This document shows, piece by piece, positions 1 through 9,098 of a DNA stretch of 64,000 nucleotides. Source of the stretch: Photobacterium gaetbulicola Gung47 (lineage in GTDB: Bacteria > Pseudomonadota > Gammaproteobacteria > Enterobacterales > Vibrionaceae); the NCBI GenBank assembly GCA_000940995.1, contig CP005974.1, forward strand, positions 372,001 through 436,000, written 5' to 3'. Position 1 is the stretch's first letter. Each line of letters begins with the position of its first letter. A program made the position numbers and the translations under genes. The notes under the pieces are model-generated. The model saw only the letters and a list, made by a program, of their open reading frames with translations, was not told where the DNA came from and searched no databases.

Positions 1-1113
1 ATGAGTTTCGTTGATGAGTGGAAGCAGCTGGAATGGGATGATATCCGGATGTCCATCTATGGCAAGACGGCGGTGGATGTCGAGCGGGCGCTGCGCAAGC
101 CCAAGCGTGATCTGGAGGATTTCAAAGCCTTGATCTCACCGGCGGCAGAGCCTTATCTCGAGCAGATGGCGCAGCAGTCGGCAGCATTGACCCGTAAGCG
201 CTTCGGCCATACGGTGTCGTTTTATATCCCGCTATACCTGTCCAATTTGTGTGCCAATGCGTGTACCTACTGTGGGTTCTCGATGGAAAACCGCATCAAG
301 CGTCGCACTTTGGATATGGCTGAGATTGAGCGCGAGTGCGAGGCGATCAAGGCCAAGCAGTTCGACAGCATTTTGCTGGTGACCGGTGAACATGAGCGCA
401 AGGTCGGGATGGAATATTTCCGTGCAGCACTGCCGGCAATCAAATCCCATTTCAGTTATCTGGCAATGGAAGTTCAGCCGCTGGAGCAGGATGAGTATGC
501 CGAGCTGAAGACCCTCGGCCTGGACGCGGTCATGGTCTACCAGGAAACCTATTGTGCACCGACTTATGCCCAGCATCACTTGCGCGGCAACAAGATGGAC
601 TTTGAATACCGGCTGGAAACGCCGGATCGTCTGGCCAAGGCTGGCATCGACAAGATTGGTATCGGGGCACTGATTGGCCTCGAGGAGTGGCGTACCGATA
701 GCTTCTTTGTTGCCGCACATCTGGATTACCTGGAACGAACCTACTGGCAGACCCGTTATTCGATCTCTTTCCCGCGCCTGCGTCCTTGTGAGGGGGGGCT
801 GCAGCCCAAATCGGTGATGAATGACCGTCAGCTGGTACAGCTGATCTGTGCCTACCGCCTGCTTAATCCTGAAGTAGAGCTATCGCTGTCGACCCGTGAA
901 TCGGCGCAGTTCCGTGATAATGTGCTGCCCTTGGGGATCACCACGATGTCGGCAGAGTCCAAGACCCAGCCGGGCGGCTATGCCGATGATGTGCCAGAGC
1001 TCGAGCAGTTTGCGATCAGTGATGAGCGCCCGGCTGCCGAAGTGGCCTCGGCGGTTAAGCAACGTGGTTTTGAAGTGGTGTGGAAGGACTGGCACCACGC
1101 CTATTCGGGTTAA
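1..1113 (+). CDS. thiH: 2-iminoacetate synthase ThiH
   Basis: Radical-SAM tyrosine lyase that cleaves tyrosine to dehydroglycine (2-iminoacetate) and p-cresol. The product is used with ThiG and ThiS to build the thiazole ring of thiamine in the cytoplasm. The 370-residue protein carries the CX3CX2C cluster motif (C84, C88, C91) that binds the 4Fe-4S cluster with S-adenosylmethionine. The length matches the family (about 370-380). The reading frame begins with ATG at the first base of the window, so its ribosome site and the expected upstream genes thiC-E-F-S-G cannot be seen. A terminator follows directly, as expected for the last gene of the thiamine operon. Confidence 0.95.
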   Translation: MSFVDEWKQLEWDDIRMSIYGKTAVDVERALRKPKRDLEDFKALISPAAEPYLEQMAQQSAALTRKRFGHTVSFYIPLYLSNLCANACTYCGFSMENRIKRRTLDMAEIERECEAIKAKQFDSILLVTGEHERKVGMEYFRAALPAIKSHFSYLAMEVQPLEQDEYAELKTLGLDAVMVYQETYCAPTYAQHHLRGNKMDFEYRLETPDRLAKAGIDKIGIGALIGLEEWRTDSFFVAAHLDYLERTYWQTRYSISFPRLRPCEGGLQPKSVMNDRQLVQLICAYRLLNPEVELSLSTRESAQFRDNVLPLGITTMSAESKTQPGGYADDVPELEQFAISDERPAAEVASAVKQRGFEVVWKDWHHAYSG

Positions 1114-1159
1114 CAGACCGTAGTTATTTGGCGCTAAACCTGCAGGGTATAAATAACAA

Positions 1160-1196
1160 AACGCCCGCACAGCATCCCTGTGCGGGCGTTTTCTTT
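1160..1196. terminator. Rho-independent terminator, bidirectional
   Basis: A perfect GC-rich stem, ACGCCCGCACAG paired with CTGTGCGGGCGT around CATCC, is followed by TTTTCTTT on the plus strand and preceded by an A-rich run that gives U residues on the other strand. It lies between the convergent thiH and aminopeptidase genes and can serve both. Confidence 0.85.
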
Positions 1197-1252
1197 ACAT
1201 TGTTGGCATTGCAGCAGTTGGTGCTATGCGACCAACAGCAGTTAACTGACTA

Positions 1253-3040
1253 TCACCGTGCTAGCGGGGCGGTTGCCTGCTCAAGCCAAGCTAGATCATC
1301 ACCTTGCAGCGAAGGGCTCAGTACGTCGAACACGGTTTGATGGTAGTTGTTAAGCCAGTTTAGCTCGGCGTCTGTCATCAGAGACAAGTCAACCAGGCGA
1401 CGGTCGATAGGCGCGCGGGTCAGTGACTCGAAGCCCATTACTGTCATGTCGCCGGCGGTTTCGACTTCGACAACCAGCTCTAGGTTTTCGATACGGATCC
1501 CGAAGGCATCTGCACGGTAGTAACCCGGTTCGTTCGACAACACCATACCCGGCAGCAGGGCGGTAGGGTTGTGCACTTTGGCAATGCGCTGCGGACCTTC
1601 GTGAACACTCAGGAAGTGGCCGACGCCATGGCCGGTACCGTGATCGTAATCGAAGCCGTGGGCCCAAAGATGCTGGCGGGCAAGGGCATCAAGCTGTGAG
1701 CCGGTGGTGCCTTTCGGGAAACGGGCAGAGGCCAGGCCAATATGGCCTTTAAGCACCAAGGTGAAGGTCTTTTTCACTTCATCGCCCGGCTTGCCGATGG
1801 CGATGGTTCGGGTGATGTCGGTAGTACCGTCCGGGTACTGGCCGCCTGAATCCACCAGGTAGACGTTGTCCATTTCCAGCACGCTAGGCTCTGGCTGGTT
1901 ATTGTGGTTGTAGTGGCACATCGCCGCATTGCCGGCAGCGGCCGAAATGGTATCGAAGCTGACATCGGTGCAGCTACTGTCTTCGCTGCGGAACTGCCAC
2001 AGCTTGTCCGACAGGGTTCCTTCGTCGAGCAAGTTGCCCTGGGCAACTTGGCTATCGACCCAAGCCAGGAATTTGCTCACGGCCACGCCGTCGCGGATAT
2101 GGCAGGCCTTCATGCCGGCAATTTCTGTCGGGTTCTTGGCGGCTTTCGGTAGCAGGCAAGGGTCGGCAGCCTCTAGCAACGTGGCCTTGGCATCGCGCAG
2201 GGTTTGGCTGGCCCAGGCATTGCTGGTGGCTGGGTCAACCAATACGGTTTTGCCCGAAAGTTGCTTGAGGCCTGCTTCCAGCGCATCTGGCGCGTGGACG
2301 CGGACACCAGTGCCAACATGGTCGGCAAAGCCTTCTGGCAGGCGGCTTGGGTCAATGTAGAAATCCACGCTTTGATCGGCATGAAGCAGTGCGGTGGAGA
2401 GCAGCACTGGCAGGCTCGGCACATCGCTGCCGCGGATGTTGAGTAGCCAGGCAATACTGTCAAGTTGGGGCAGCAGTACTGCATCGGCTTTCTGCTTGGT
2501 GAGCTCGGCGGCAATTTGCTCGCGCTTGTCGCTGCTGCATTGGCCGACGAAGTCCAGTCCCATCAGTTTGGCCTGCGACAGCGTCGCCGCTGGGCGATCT
2601 GACCACAGTTGCTCGATTGGGTTGTCGCCAATACTGACGAGTTCCAATTCACCGGCTACTTGCTCTTGGGTACGAGTTAGCCACGCGGCACTGTGGAGGC
2701 GCGGGTCGATAGCGATTTTGCTGTTGGCCGCGAGGTTGTCCAATGCCCACTGGACCGGCGGCTCGTCAATCAGATGGCGGTATTCGTAAACGTCGCCCGG
2801 TACCTGCTTGCGGACCTGAACGACATAGCGGCCGTCGACGAACATCGCCGCCTTGTCGCGGGCAATCACAGCCATACCAGCAGAGCCGGTAAAGCCGGTC
2901 GCCCAGTGCAGGCGCTCGTTGTGGGCCGGGATATATTCGCCCAGATATTCATCTTCGTGCGGGATCAAAAGGGCGTCGAGCTGGTGGGCTTCCAGCCATT
3001 GGCGGATCTGCGCGACGCGCTGCGAGATAACTGCTTGCAT
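1253..3040 (-). CDS. Aminopeptidase P family (M24B) metallopeptidase, long form
   Basis: Cytoplasmic Xaa-Pro aminopeptidase that would remove an N-terminal residue preceding proline. At 595 residues it is the long three-domain form (two creatinase-like N-terminal domains, then an M24 'pita-bread' domain and a short C-terminal M24_C domain), like eukaryotic XPNPEP1, not the roughly 440-residue E. coli PepP. The dinuclear metal ligands are visible: the Asp in VDSGGQYPDG, the Asp in TTDITR, the His in GHGVGHFLSVHEGP, Glu in SNEPGYY and Glu in IENLELVV. The ATG at 3040 is preceded by an AAGGAAAAAG Shine-Dalgarno-like stretch. It faces thiH across a shared terminator. Confidence 0.9.
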   Translation of the reverse strand: MQAVISQRVAQIRQWLEAHQLDALLIPHEDEYLGEYIPAHNERLHWATGFTGSAGMAVIARDKAAMFVDGRYVVQVRKQVPGDVYEYRHLIDEPPVQWALDNLAANSKIAIDPRLHSAAWLTRTQEQVAGELELVSIGDNPIEQLWSDRPAATLSQAKLMGLDFVGQCSSDKREQIAAELTKQKADAVLLPQLDSIAWLLNIRGSDVPSLPVLLSTALLHADQSVDFYIDPSRLPEGFADHVGTGVRVHAPDALEAGLKQLSGKTVLVDPATSNAWASQTLRDAKATLLEAADPCLLPKAAKNPTEIAGMKACHIRDGVAVSKFLAWVDSQVAQGNLLDEGTLSDKLWQFRSEDSSCTDVSFDTISAAAGNAAMCHYNHNNQPEPSVLEMDNVYLVDSGGQYPDGTTDITRTIAIGKPGDEVKKTFTLVLKGHIGLASARFPKGTTGSQLDALARQHLWAHGFDYDHGTGHGVGHFLSVHEGPQRIAKVHNPTALLPGMVLSNEPGYYRADAFGIRIENLELVVEVETAGDMTVMGFESLTRAPIDRRLVDLSLMTDAELNWLNNYHQTVFDVLSPSLQGDDLAWLEQATAPLAR

Positions 3041-3195
3041 GGGTGTCTTTTTCCTTTCACTGAGTCACCGTCCGTGTGACGGCTAAGAGGCCAGCCTGAA
3101 TAACGAACACGCCTTGCCATTTGCATTCATGGTGAGGCCGTGTTGGCTGTTCAGGCTGATCTTCCTAAATTAGCGCTTTTGCGTAATAGCTGCAA
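3041..3195. other. Structured spacer containing a 66-bp imperfect palindrome (3092-3158)
   Basis: No gene is seen here. Bases 3092-3158 form a long imperfect hairpin: CAGCCTGAA at 3092-3100 pairs with TTCAGGCTG at 3150-3158, and inner segments AACACG/CGTGTT and CCAT/ATGG continue the pairing around the loop TTGCATTC. A smaller dyad (GTCAC/GTGAC, 3064-3080) lies beside it. There is no U-run, so it is not a standard terminator. It could be a repetitive intergenic element or an RNA structure in the leader of the aminopeptidase gene. Confidence 0.5.
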
Positions 3196-4143
3196 TTAGC
3201 TAACAGACAAATCACGGCAGCGCGAGGTGATAATTTGCCGTAACCAGCTATGGCCAGGGTCTTTTTCTTGATGTTGATGCCAGAACAAGGTGTAGGCCAT
3301 AGGAGGAAGTGCTGACGGTAGCGGTAATACCGCCAAGTCCAGCTGGGCGCTGATGTAGTCGGCAAAGTGGCTCGGGGCGGTGAACACCAGATCGGTGTGG
3401 GTACACAGGCTGGCGGCACTGTTGAAGTCCGGAACATACATGGCGATATCCCGCTGCAGCCCGCGTTCGGCCAATTTGTAGTCGAGCAGCCAGCGATCAT
3501 CATTGCCGCAGCGTACCTGGATATGTCGCTGCCGGAGGTAGCAGTCCTCATCCCATGGTTGCGACAGGATAGGGTGGCCCTTACGTACAAGGCAGCACTG
3601 GGTATCGCGGCATAGCTCGGTAAACACAATTCCTTTCGGCGGCATCAGGGTCAGCATCGCATCTTTGGGGTTGAGATCCTTGCCGGTGATCCCGAAGTCC
3701 ACTTCGCCGTTGGTCAGCTTGTCGAAGGTGTTCGACTCCCAGGCCTGGGTATCGAGGATGATATTCGGGCCTTCGGCAAAAATATCCCCGAGGAACTGCG
3801 GCAAGAACAAGGGGTAGGCACTTTCGACCAGCGCCATGCGGAAGTGGCGGTCACTGGTGTGGGGCTCGAAACTGGCCGGGGCGGTTAGGTGCTCGATATC
3901 CCTAAGCAGTTGTTCGAGCATGGGCGTCAAGGCCATGGCGCGCGGGGTGGGTTTCATGCCATGGGCGGTACGGACAAACAAGGGATCGTCGAATTGCTCG
4001 CGTAGCCGGTTGAGGCTTTTGCTGACGGCAGATTGGCTCAGACATAGCCGCTTGGCGGCCAGGGTGACGCTGCCTTCTTCTAGTAAGACATGGAGACAGA
4101 CCAAGAGGTTGAGATCCAACCTGGCGAGTTTTTCAAATGACAC
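3196..4143 (-). CDS. LysR family transcriptional regulator
   Basis: A 315-residue regulator with a typical N-terminal winged helix-turn-helix (residues about 8-66, including GSVTLAAKRLCLSQSAVSKSLNRL) and a C-terminal periplasmic-binding-like effector domain. The effector is unknown. The gene is divergent from the Bcr/CflA-type efflux pump at 4266, with 122 bp between start codons. LysR proteins usually control the divergent neighbour, so regulation of the pump is the likely role; this is inferred from position only. Confidence 0.88.
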   Translation of the reverse strand: MSFEKLARLDLNLLVCLHVLLEEGSVTLAAKRLCLSQSAVSKSLNRLREQFDDPLFVRTAHGMKPTPRAMALTPMLEQLLRDIEHLTAPASFEPHTSDRHFRMALVESAYPLFLPQFLGDIFAEGPNIILDTQAWESNTFDKLTNGEVDFGITGKDLNPKDAMLTLMPPKGIVFTELCRDTQCCLVRKGHPILSQPWDEDCYLRQRHIQVRCGNDDRWLLDYKLAERGLQRDIAMYVPDFNSAASLCTHTDLVFTAPSHFADYISAQLDLAVLPLPSALPPMAYTLFWHQHQEKDPGHSWLRQIITSRCRDLSVS

Positions 4144-4265
4144 GGAACCATCCTCCCCGTAAAAGCCATGATATTCCTAAATGGAAAATCGGTGTTGAAT
4201 ATATACCATTTCTATTCATATCTCGAACGCCGTACACTGCCGCCATTGCTCAACAGGATAATACT

Positions 4266-5462
4266 ATGCAACCGAAACACTCTGCGGACAAACGGCTGGT
4301 GGCCTTGATGGTGACCCTGGTGCTGTTCAGCCCGCTTGCCATTGATATCTATCTGCCGGCGCTGCCGGCGATGGCGGACACTTTTGCGGTCGATTTGACC
4401 CGGGTCCAAGATACCGTGACCTGGTTTATGTTCAGCCTTGGCCTTGGCCAGTTGCTGGCAGGCCCTTTGGCTGACCGCTTCGGCCGTCGTCCCATTGCCC
4501 TTGGCGGTATTGCGATTTACGGCGCGAGTGCGGCGCTGGCCTACGTCGCCCACACTCTGGATATGTTGTTGGTTGCCCGTCTGCTGCAGGGCTTCGGTGC
4601 CTGCGCAACCTCGGTGGCAGCTTTTGCCGCGGTACGTGATAGCTTCGGCCCGGAAAAAAGCGGCCGGATGATCAGCTACCTCAACGGGGCAATCTGCTTT
4701 ATCCCGGCACTGGCTCCGCTGCTCGGGACATGGTTGACCCACCAGTTTGGCTGGCGCGCCAACTTCAGCTTCATGGCCGGATTCGCTCTGGTAGCAGGCT
4801 TGTTTATCTTGCTGTTGTTCCGCGAAACCCGTCCGGCAGATACCGATGTGTCAGGTTCGGCGATCAGCCTGTCGCGCTACTGGTCTGTCCTTAGGGAGCC
4901 GACTTTCTTGTACCATGCCAGCCTGTGCATGCTGGCGATGGCAGTGATCCTGGCTTACGTGACTTCCGCCCCGGCGTGGCTGATGGTCGAGCTTGGCCAG
5001 AGTATGAACCAGTTCACCCTGTGGTTTGGTATCAATGCCGCATTGAATATCTTGGCATGTATGGTGGCGCCGAAATATATCGACCGTTTCGGTTCGCGCA
5101 AGACACTCAGTACCGGACTGGTGATCTTGGTGCTGGCTGGCATGCTGATGCTGCTGGTGGGCCATATTGCCGAAGCTTGGGCCTTTATGGTGCCGATTTT
5201 CATGTCGTCGTTCGGCTTTGCCTTTGTGCTTGGCTCGGCGGCGGGCAAAGCGCTGGCTCCGTTTGGTGACCGTGCTGGTACCGCAGCGGCGCTGCTGGGC
5301 CTGTTCCAGATGAGTGGTGCCGGTGCCATGGTTAGCCTTACCCAGCGTTTGGGTTTGAGCTCACCGGATTTGATGGTATTGCAGATGTGGCTGCTGATCC
5401 CTGGCTTGTTCCTGTTGTGGACAAAGATGGGCCGCCGCTGGCACGCCCCGGTGACAGCCTAA
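4266..5462 (+). CDS. Bcr/CflA family multidrug efflux MFS transporter
   Basis: Inner-membrane major facilitator superfamily drug:proton antiporter of the Bcr/CflA group, with 398 residues and about 12 hydrophobic segments. The MFS loop signature GPLADRFGRRP lies between helices 2 and 3. The reading frame is open further upstream to 4137. The ATG at 4266 was chosen because the protein then begins MQPKHSADKRL just before the first membrane helix, an AGGA ribosome site sits at 4254-4257, and the length matches E. coli Bcr (about 396). The divergent LysR gene probably regulates it. The substrate cannot be read from sequence. Confidence 0.88.
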   Translation: MQPKHSADKRLVALMVTLVLFSPLAIDIYLPALPAMADTFAVDLTRVQDTVTWFMFSLGLGQLLAGPLADRFGRRPIALGGIAIYGASAALAYVAHTLDMLLVARLLQGFGACATSVAAFAAVRDSFGPEKSGRMISYLNGAICFIPALAPLLGTWLTHQFGWRANFSFMAGFALVAGLFILLLFRETRPADTDVSGSAISLSRYWSVLREPTFLYHASLCMLAMAVILAYVTSAPAWLMVELGQSMNQFTLWFGINAALNILACMVAPKYIDRFGSRKTLSTGLVILVLAGMLMLLVGHIAEAWAFMVPIFMSSFGFAFVLGSAAGKALAPFGDRAGTAAALLGLFQMSGAGAMVSLTQRLGLSSPDLMVLQMWLLIPGLFLLWTKMGRRWHAPVTA

Positions 5463-5537
5463 AAGAAAACTCTCGATAATAAAAAGACGCCGTCCCTTTT
5501 AAGGCGCAGGGTCTCGACAACCCTTACTCACTAGTTC

Positions 5538-5566
5538 GCCTGCCACTCTGTGGCAGGCTTTTTTTA
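5538..5566. terminator. Rho-independent terminator
   Basis: The stem GCCTGCCAC...GTGGCAGGC with a short loop is followed by seven or more T residues on the plus strand. It ends the efflux pump transcript just before the convergent EamA gene. Confidence 0.88.
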
Positions 5567-5582
5567 TTCTGTTGGCAACAGA

Positions 5583-6482
5583 TTATGCGGCCGATTGCGC
5601 TCGTTGCTTCTTGCTCTTCCACTGCTGGATCAGCAGGCCGCAGACAATCAACACCAGGCCGACCAGTGTCGATGAGTGGATTTCTTCGCCGATAATCGTT
5701 GCCAGCAGCATCAGTGAGATAAACGGCGAGATGAAGATCAGGTTGCTGATCCGTGCGGTATTGCGGGTGAGCTTGAGTGCATTGATCCACAGCACGAACG
5801 TTACCCCCATTTCGAACAACCCGACATAGCTCACCGCCGCCCAGCCTTGCCAAGGGATTGCCGTCCAGCCACCGGTGTAAAGGCTCAAACCGATAGAGAA
5901 TGGCAGCGATACCAAAAAGCCAAGCAGAACGCCCAAGACCGCATCGGCCTGGTTCTTGGTATTGAGGATCCAGTACATCGCCCACAGCAGGGTCGACAGC
6001 AGTGCTAACGCGACACCGGTCGGGTTGTCGAAGTGCAAGGCCATCACATCGCCTTTGGTTGCAATCACCACCACACCCAGGTAGCCCAGCGCACACGCCG
6101 CCCAGTCTTGTTTGCGGATTTTCTGGCCGAGGAAGACTGCCGCCATCAGTGTCAGGGTGATTGCCCAGCTGTAGTTGAGCGGCTGGGCCTGGGAGGCGGG
6201 CAGCAGCTCGTAGGCTTTGAAGAGCACTAGGTAATAGGCAAAGGGGTTGATCAGGCCCAGCAGCAAATAGTAAAGCGGTCTTGCCATGAAAGTACGACCC
6301 AGCAGGTGCAGCTTGCCTTGGTAGAGCGCTATCCCGGTGAGGGCCATAGCGGATATCACGCTGGCCGCAACCAGCATTTGGATTGGGGTGAAGAATTCGA
6401 GGGTGATCTTAAAAGCGGTGGCAACGGTGGACCATAGCAGGACGGCCGCCAGGCCATACCCGAGCGCATAACGTTCGTTCAT
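5583..6482 (-). CDS. EamA/DMT family transporter
   Basis: Inner-membrane drug/metabolite transporter superfamily protein of 299 residues with two tandem EamA repeats (about ten hydrophobic segments). The first helix includes GYGLAAVLLWSTVATAFK and the second repeat starts near residue 150. Such proteins export amino acids or other small metabolites, but the substrate here is unknown. A short basic C-terminus (QQWKSKKQRAQSAA) faces the cytoplasm. It is convergent with the efflux pump and divergent from rmuC. Confidence 0.85.
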   Translation of the reverse strand: MNERYALGYGLAAVLLWSTVATAFKITLEFFTPIQMLVAASVISAMALTGIALYQGKLHLLGRTFMARPLYYLLLGLINPFAYYLVLFKAYELLPASQAQPLNYSWAITLTLMAAVFLGQKIRKQDWAACALGYLGVVVIATKGDVMALHFDNPTGVALALLSTLLWAMYWILNTKNQADAVLGVLLGFLVSLPFSIGLSLYTGGWTAIPWQGWAAVSYVGLFEMGVTFVLWINALKLTRNTARISNLIFISPFISLMLLATIIGEEIHSSTLVGLVLIVCGLLIQQWKSKKQRAQSAA

Positions 6483-6620
6483 TGTTCATCCATAATCAAT
6501 TGCTGCTTCGGCAAGGCAGCAGGGAAATCGGTTACGCGTCAGTGTATTCGATTGCACGGAAGCCGACCAGAAAATTGCGCCGCGGTGCACGGGCGGAAAA
6601 CCGAGGGGCGGGAATAACGA

Positions 6621-6640
6621 GACTGGACATTTATCCAGTA
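6621..6640 (+). promoter_or_regulatory. LexA-like operator upstream of rmuC
   Basis: ACTGGACATTTATCCAGT is a near-perfect dyad that matches the enterobacterial LexA consensus (TACTG-N10-CAGTA core) at 15 of 20 positions, differing at the T and A that flank the spacer. It lies 65 bp before the rmuC start. E. coli rmuC (yigN) has, to my recollection, been assigned to the LexA regulon, which supports the reading. The site is weaker than the one at 28833. Confidence 0.5.
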
Positions 6641-6704
6641 TCCTCTTAGCCTTATTGGCAAAAGCAGATCATTTGCTGGTTAATCAAAGAGTCAGGAAAA
6701 AAGC

Positions 6705-8237
6705 ATGATGAATGAGTGGCTGTCGGGATACGGCTTGGCGATGGTGACCGGAGTGTCCGGCGCGGTATTGGCGGGGGCTATTGTGGCATGGTTGGTGAAC
6801 AATCGCTGGCAACAGCAAATGCAACTGATGCGGCAGCAGGCAGAAGCCGAGCTGAGGCTGGCGCAGAGCAAGGAGCAGCACTACCAGGGCCAGCTCAGTG
6901 AACGCAATCAGGAGCTTGATGACATGGATATCGAGCGGGATCGGCTTACTGCCGAGTTGCGCCAGATGCATGGCCGGTTGGCTGCCGCACTGGAAAAGAT
7001 GCGCCATTTCGAAGCGCTAAGGAACGAAAAGCAGTACCTGACCGAGCAGCTGGAAAACAGCCGGATGGCTAACGCCGGCCTCGAAGCCGATTTGCGTGAG
7101 CAGGAAGCCCGCCACTTCGAGGAGCAGAGAGCGGCGGATGACAAGATAGCCCTATTGGAAAATGCCGAAGAACGGCTGCGGGTTCAGTTCGAAAGCCTGG
7201 CCAACAAGATGTTCGAGCACAAGACCCGCACCGTCGATCAGCAGAACCGTATCAGTATGGAAGGCTTGCTCGGGCCGCTGCGCGAGCAGCTCGAAGGTTT
7301 CCGCAAGCAGGTCAATGACAACTTCAGCCAGGAAGCCCGCGAACGCCATACCCTGGTCCATGAAATCAACAACCTCAAGCAGCTCAATGAGCAGATGGCC
7401 CGAGAGGCGGTCAACCTGACTCAGGCGCTCAAGGGCGACAACAAGGCGCAGGGCAATTGGGGCGAAGTCGTGCTGGCGCGGGTACTGAGCGAGTCCGGCC
7501 TGCGGGAGGGGCACGAGTACCAAACCCAGATCAGCCTCGAGAACGAAGAGGGCAAGCGTTACCAGCCTGATGTGGTGGTGCACCTGCCGCAGAGCAAGGA
7601 TGTGGTGATCGATGCCAAGATGTCGCTGATCGCCTACGAGCGCTTTTTCAACGCTGATACCGTTGCCGAGCAAGAGCTTGCCCTTGGCGAGCATGTCGCC
7701 TCGGTGCGTAGCCATATCCGCGGCTTGAGCCGCAAGGACTACCATCAGCTGCACGGCGTCGAAAGTCTCGACTATGTATTGATGTTTATCCCGGTCGAGC
7801 CGGCGTTCCAGGCGGCTATCGAAGCCGATCCGAGCCTGATACGCGATGCGATGGATCAGAACATCATGCTGGTCAGCCCGACCACCTTACTGGTGGCATT
7901 GCGTACCATCAATAACCTATGGCGCAATGAGCGCCAGAACCAGAATGCCAAGCAGATCGCCGAACGGGCCAGCAAGCTGTATGACAAGCTGCGCTTGTTT
8001 GTGACTGATATGGAAGCGATGGGCGCATCGCTGGAAAAGGCCAACCAGAGTTATCAGGGGGCGATGAACAAACTGGTGACGGGGCGTGGCAACGTGATCC
8101 GTCAGGCCGAAGGGTTCCGCCTCTTGGGGGTCGAGGTCAAGCGCGATATCAGCCCGGTACTGACCGAGCGGGCCATGCTGGGGGCGGCAGATGACGAGCC
8201 GCTGGCGGCGATTGGCGAGGATAGCCCGACAGCATAA
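6705..8237 (+). CDS. rmuC: DNA recombination protein RmuC
   Basis: A 510-residue protein with an N-terminal membrane anchor (about residues 8-28), a long coiled coil (about 35-170) and the C-terminal RmuC nuclease-like domain, which contains GNWGEVVLARVLSESGLREGHEY and the PD-(D/E)XK-like stretch QPDVVVHLP...VVIDAKMSL. In E. coli the protein limits inversions at short inverted repeats. Two ATG codons lie in tandem (6705 and 6708); an AGGA ribosome site precedes them. Its place upstream of ubiE-ubiJ-ubiB-tatABC is the same as in E. coli. A LexA-like box precedes it. Confidence 0.95.
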   Translation: MMNEWLSGYGLAMVTGVSGAVLAGAIVAWLVNNRWQQQMQLMRQQAEAELRLAQSKEQHYQGQLSERNQELDDMDIERDRLTAELRQMHGRLAAALEKMRHFEALRNEKQYLTEQLENSRMANAGLEADLREQEARHFEEQRAADDKIALLENAEERLRVQFESLANKMFEHKTRTVDQQNRISMEGLLGPLREQLEGFRKQVNDNFSQEARERHTLVHEINNLKQLNEQMAREAVNLTQALKGDNKAQGNWGEVVLARVLSESGLREGHEYQTQISLENEEGKRYQPDVVVHLPQSKDVVIDAKMSLIAYERFFNADTVAEQELALGEHVASVRSHIRGLSRKDYHQLHGVESLDYVLMFIPVEPAFQAAIEADPSLIRDAMDQNIMLVSPTTLLVALRTINNLWRNERQNQNAKQIAERASKLYDKLRLFVTDMEAMGASLEKANQSYQGAMNKLVTGRGNVIRQAEGFRLLGVEVKRDISPVLTERAMLGAADDEPLAAIGEDSPTA

Positions 8238-8335
8238 TTGTGCGGTGTGGACATAGATGCAGGTTGTGCTTTGAGCAAACCTCAACCATCAAGTACACTA
8301 GGGCGAAATGAAATGTTAACCATGACGGAAGTAGC

Positions 8336-9091
8336 ATGACGGACACCACACTAGAGACGACCCATTTTGGCTACCGGACTGTAGCCAAGGAAGACAAGGC
8401 GGAAATGGTTGCTGAGGTATTCCACTCGGTAGCGGCTAAGTACGACATTATGAATGACTTGATGTCGATGGGGATCCACCGGGTGTGGAAGCGCTTTACC
8501 ATTGATTGCAGTGGTGTTCGCCGTGGTCACAAGGTACTCGACTTGGGGGGCGGTACCGGAGATCTGACCGCCAAGTTCTCCCGCATAGTCGGTGATGACG
8601 GTCAGGTGATCCTGGCCGATATCAACAACTCGATGCTCAAGGTTGGCCGCAGCAAGCTGCGTGACAACGGCATTGTCGGCAACGTTGGCTATGTACAGGC
8701 CAATGCCGAAGAGCTACCTTTCCCGGATGACTATTTTGACTGTATTACGATCAGCTTCTGCCTGCGTAACGTGACCGACAAGGACAAGGCACTGCGCTCG
8801 ATGTACCGCGTGCTCAAGCCGGGTGGCCGCTTGTTGGTATTGGAATTTTCCAAGCCGATTGTCGAGCCGCTGTCGAAAGTCTATGACGCTTATTCCTTCC
8901 ACCTGTTGCCGAAAATGGGCGAAGTGATTGCCAACGATGCCGAAAGCTACCGCTACCTGGCCGAGTCTATCCGCATGCACCCGGACCAAGATACCCTGGA
9001 AGGGATGATGCAGAATGCGGGCTTTGAGCAGACCAACTACTACAACCTGACGGGTGGCATTGTTGCCTTGCACCGTGGCTACAAGTTCTGA
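8336..9091 (+). CDS. ubiE: Demethylmenaquinone/2-methoxy-6-polyprenyl-benzoquinol C-methyltransferase UbiE
   Basis: Class I SAM-dependent methyltransferase that adds the C-methyl group in both ubiquinone and menaquinone synthesis. The protein is 251 residues, the same as E. coli UbiE. The SAM-binding motif I VLDLGGGTGD is at residues 67-76, followed by the family stretches FPDDYFDCITISFCLRN and RVLKPGGRLLVLEFSKP. It is the first gene of a tightly packed ubiE-ubiJ-ubiB cluster; its stop TGA overlaps the ribosome site of ubiJ. Confidence 0.97.
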   Translation: MTDTTLETTHFGYRTVAKEDKAEMVAEVFHSVAAKYDIMNDLMSMGIHRVWKRFTIDCSGVRRGHKVLDLGGGTGDLTAKFSRIVGDDGQVILADINNSMLKVGRSKLRDNGIVGNVGYVQANAEELPFPDDYFDCITISFCLRNVTDKDKALRSMYRVLKPGGRLLVLEFSKPIVEPLSKVYDAYSFHLLPKMGEVIANDAESYRYLAESIRMHPDQDTLEGMMQNAGFEQTNYYNLTGGIVALHRGYKF

Positions 9092-9098
9092 GGAAACT

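Noticed and set aside
7152..7754. 200-codon open frame opposite rmuC
   Set aside because: Antisense shadow in a GC-rich gene; no family resemblance and no ribosome site.
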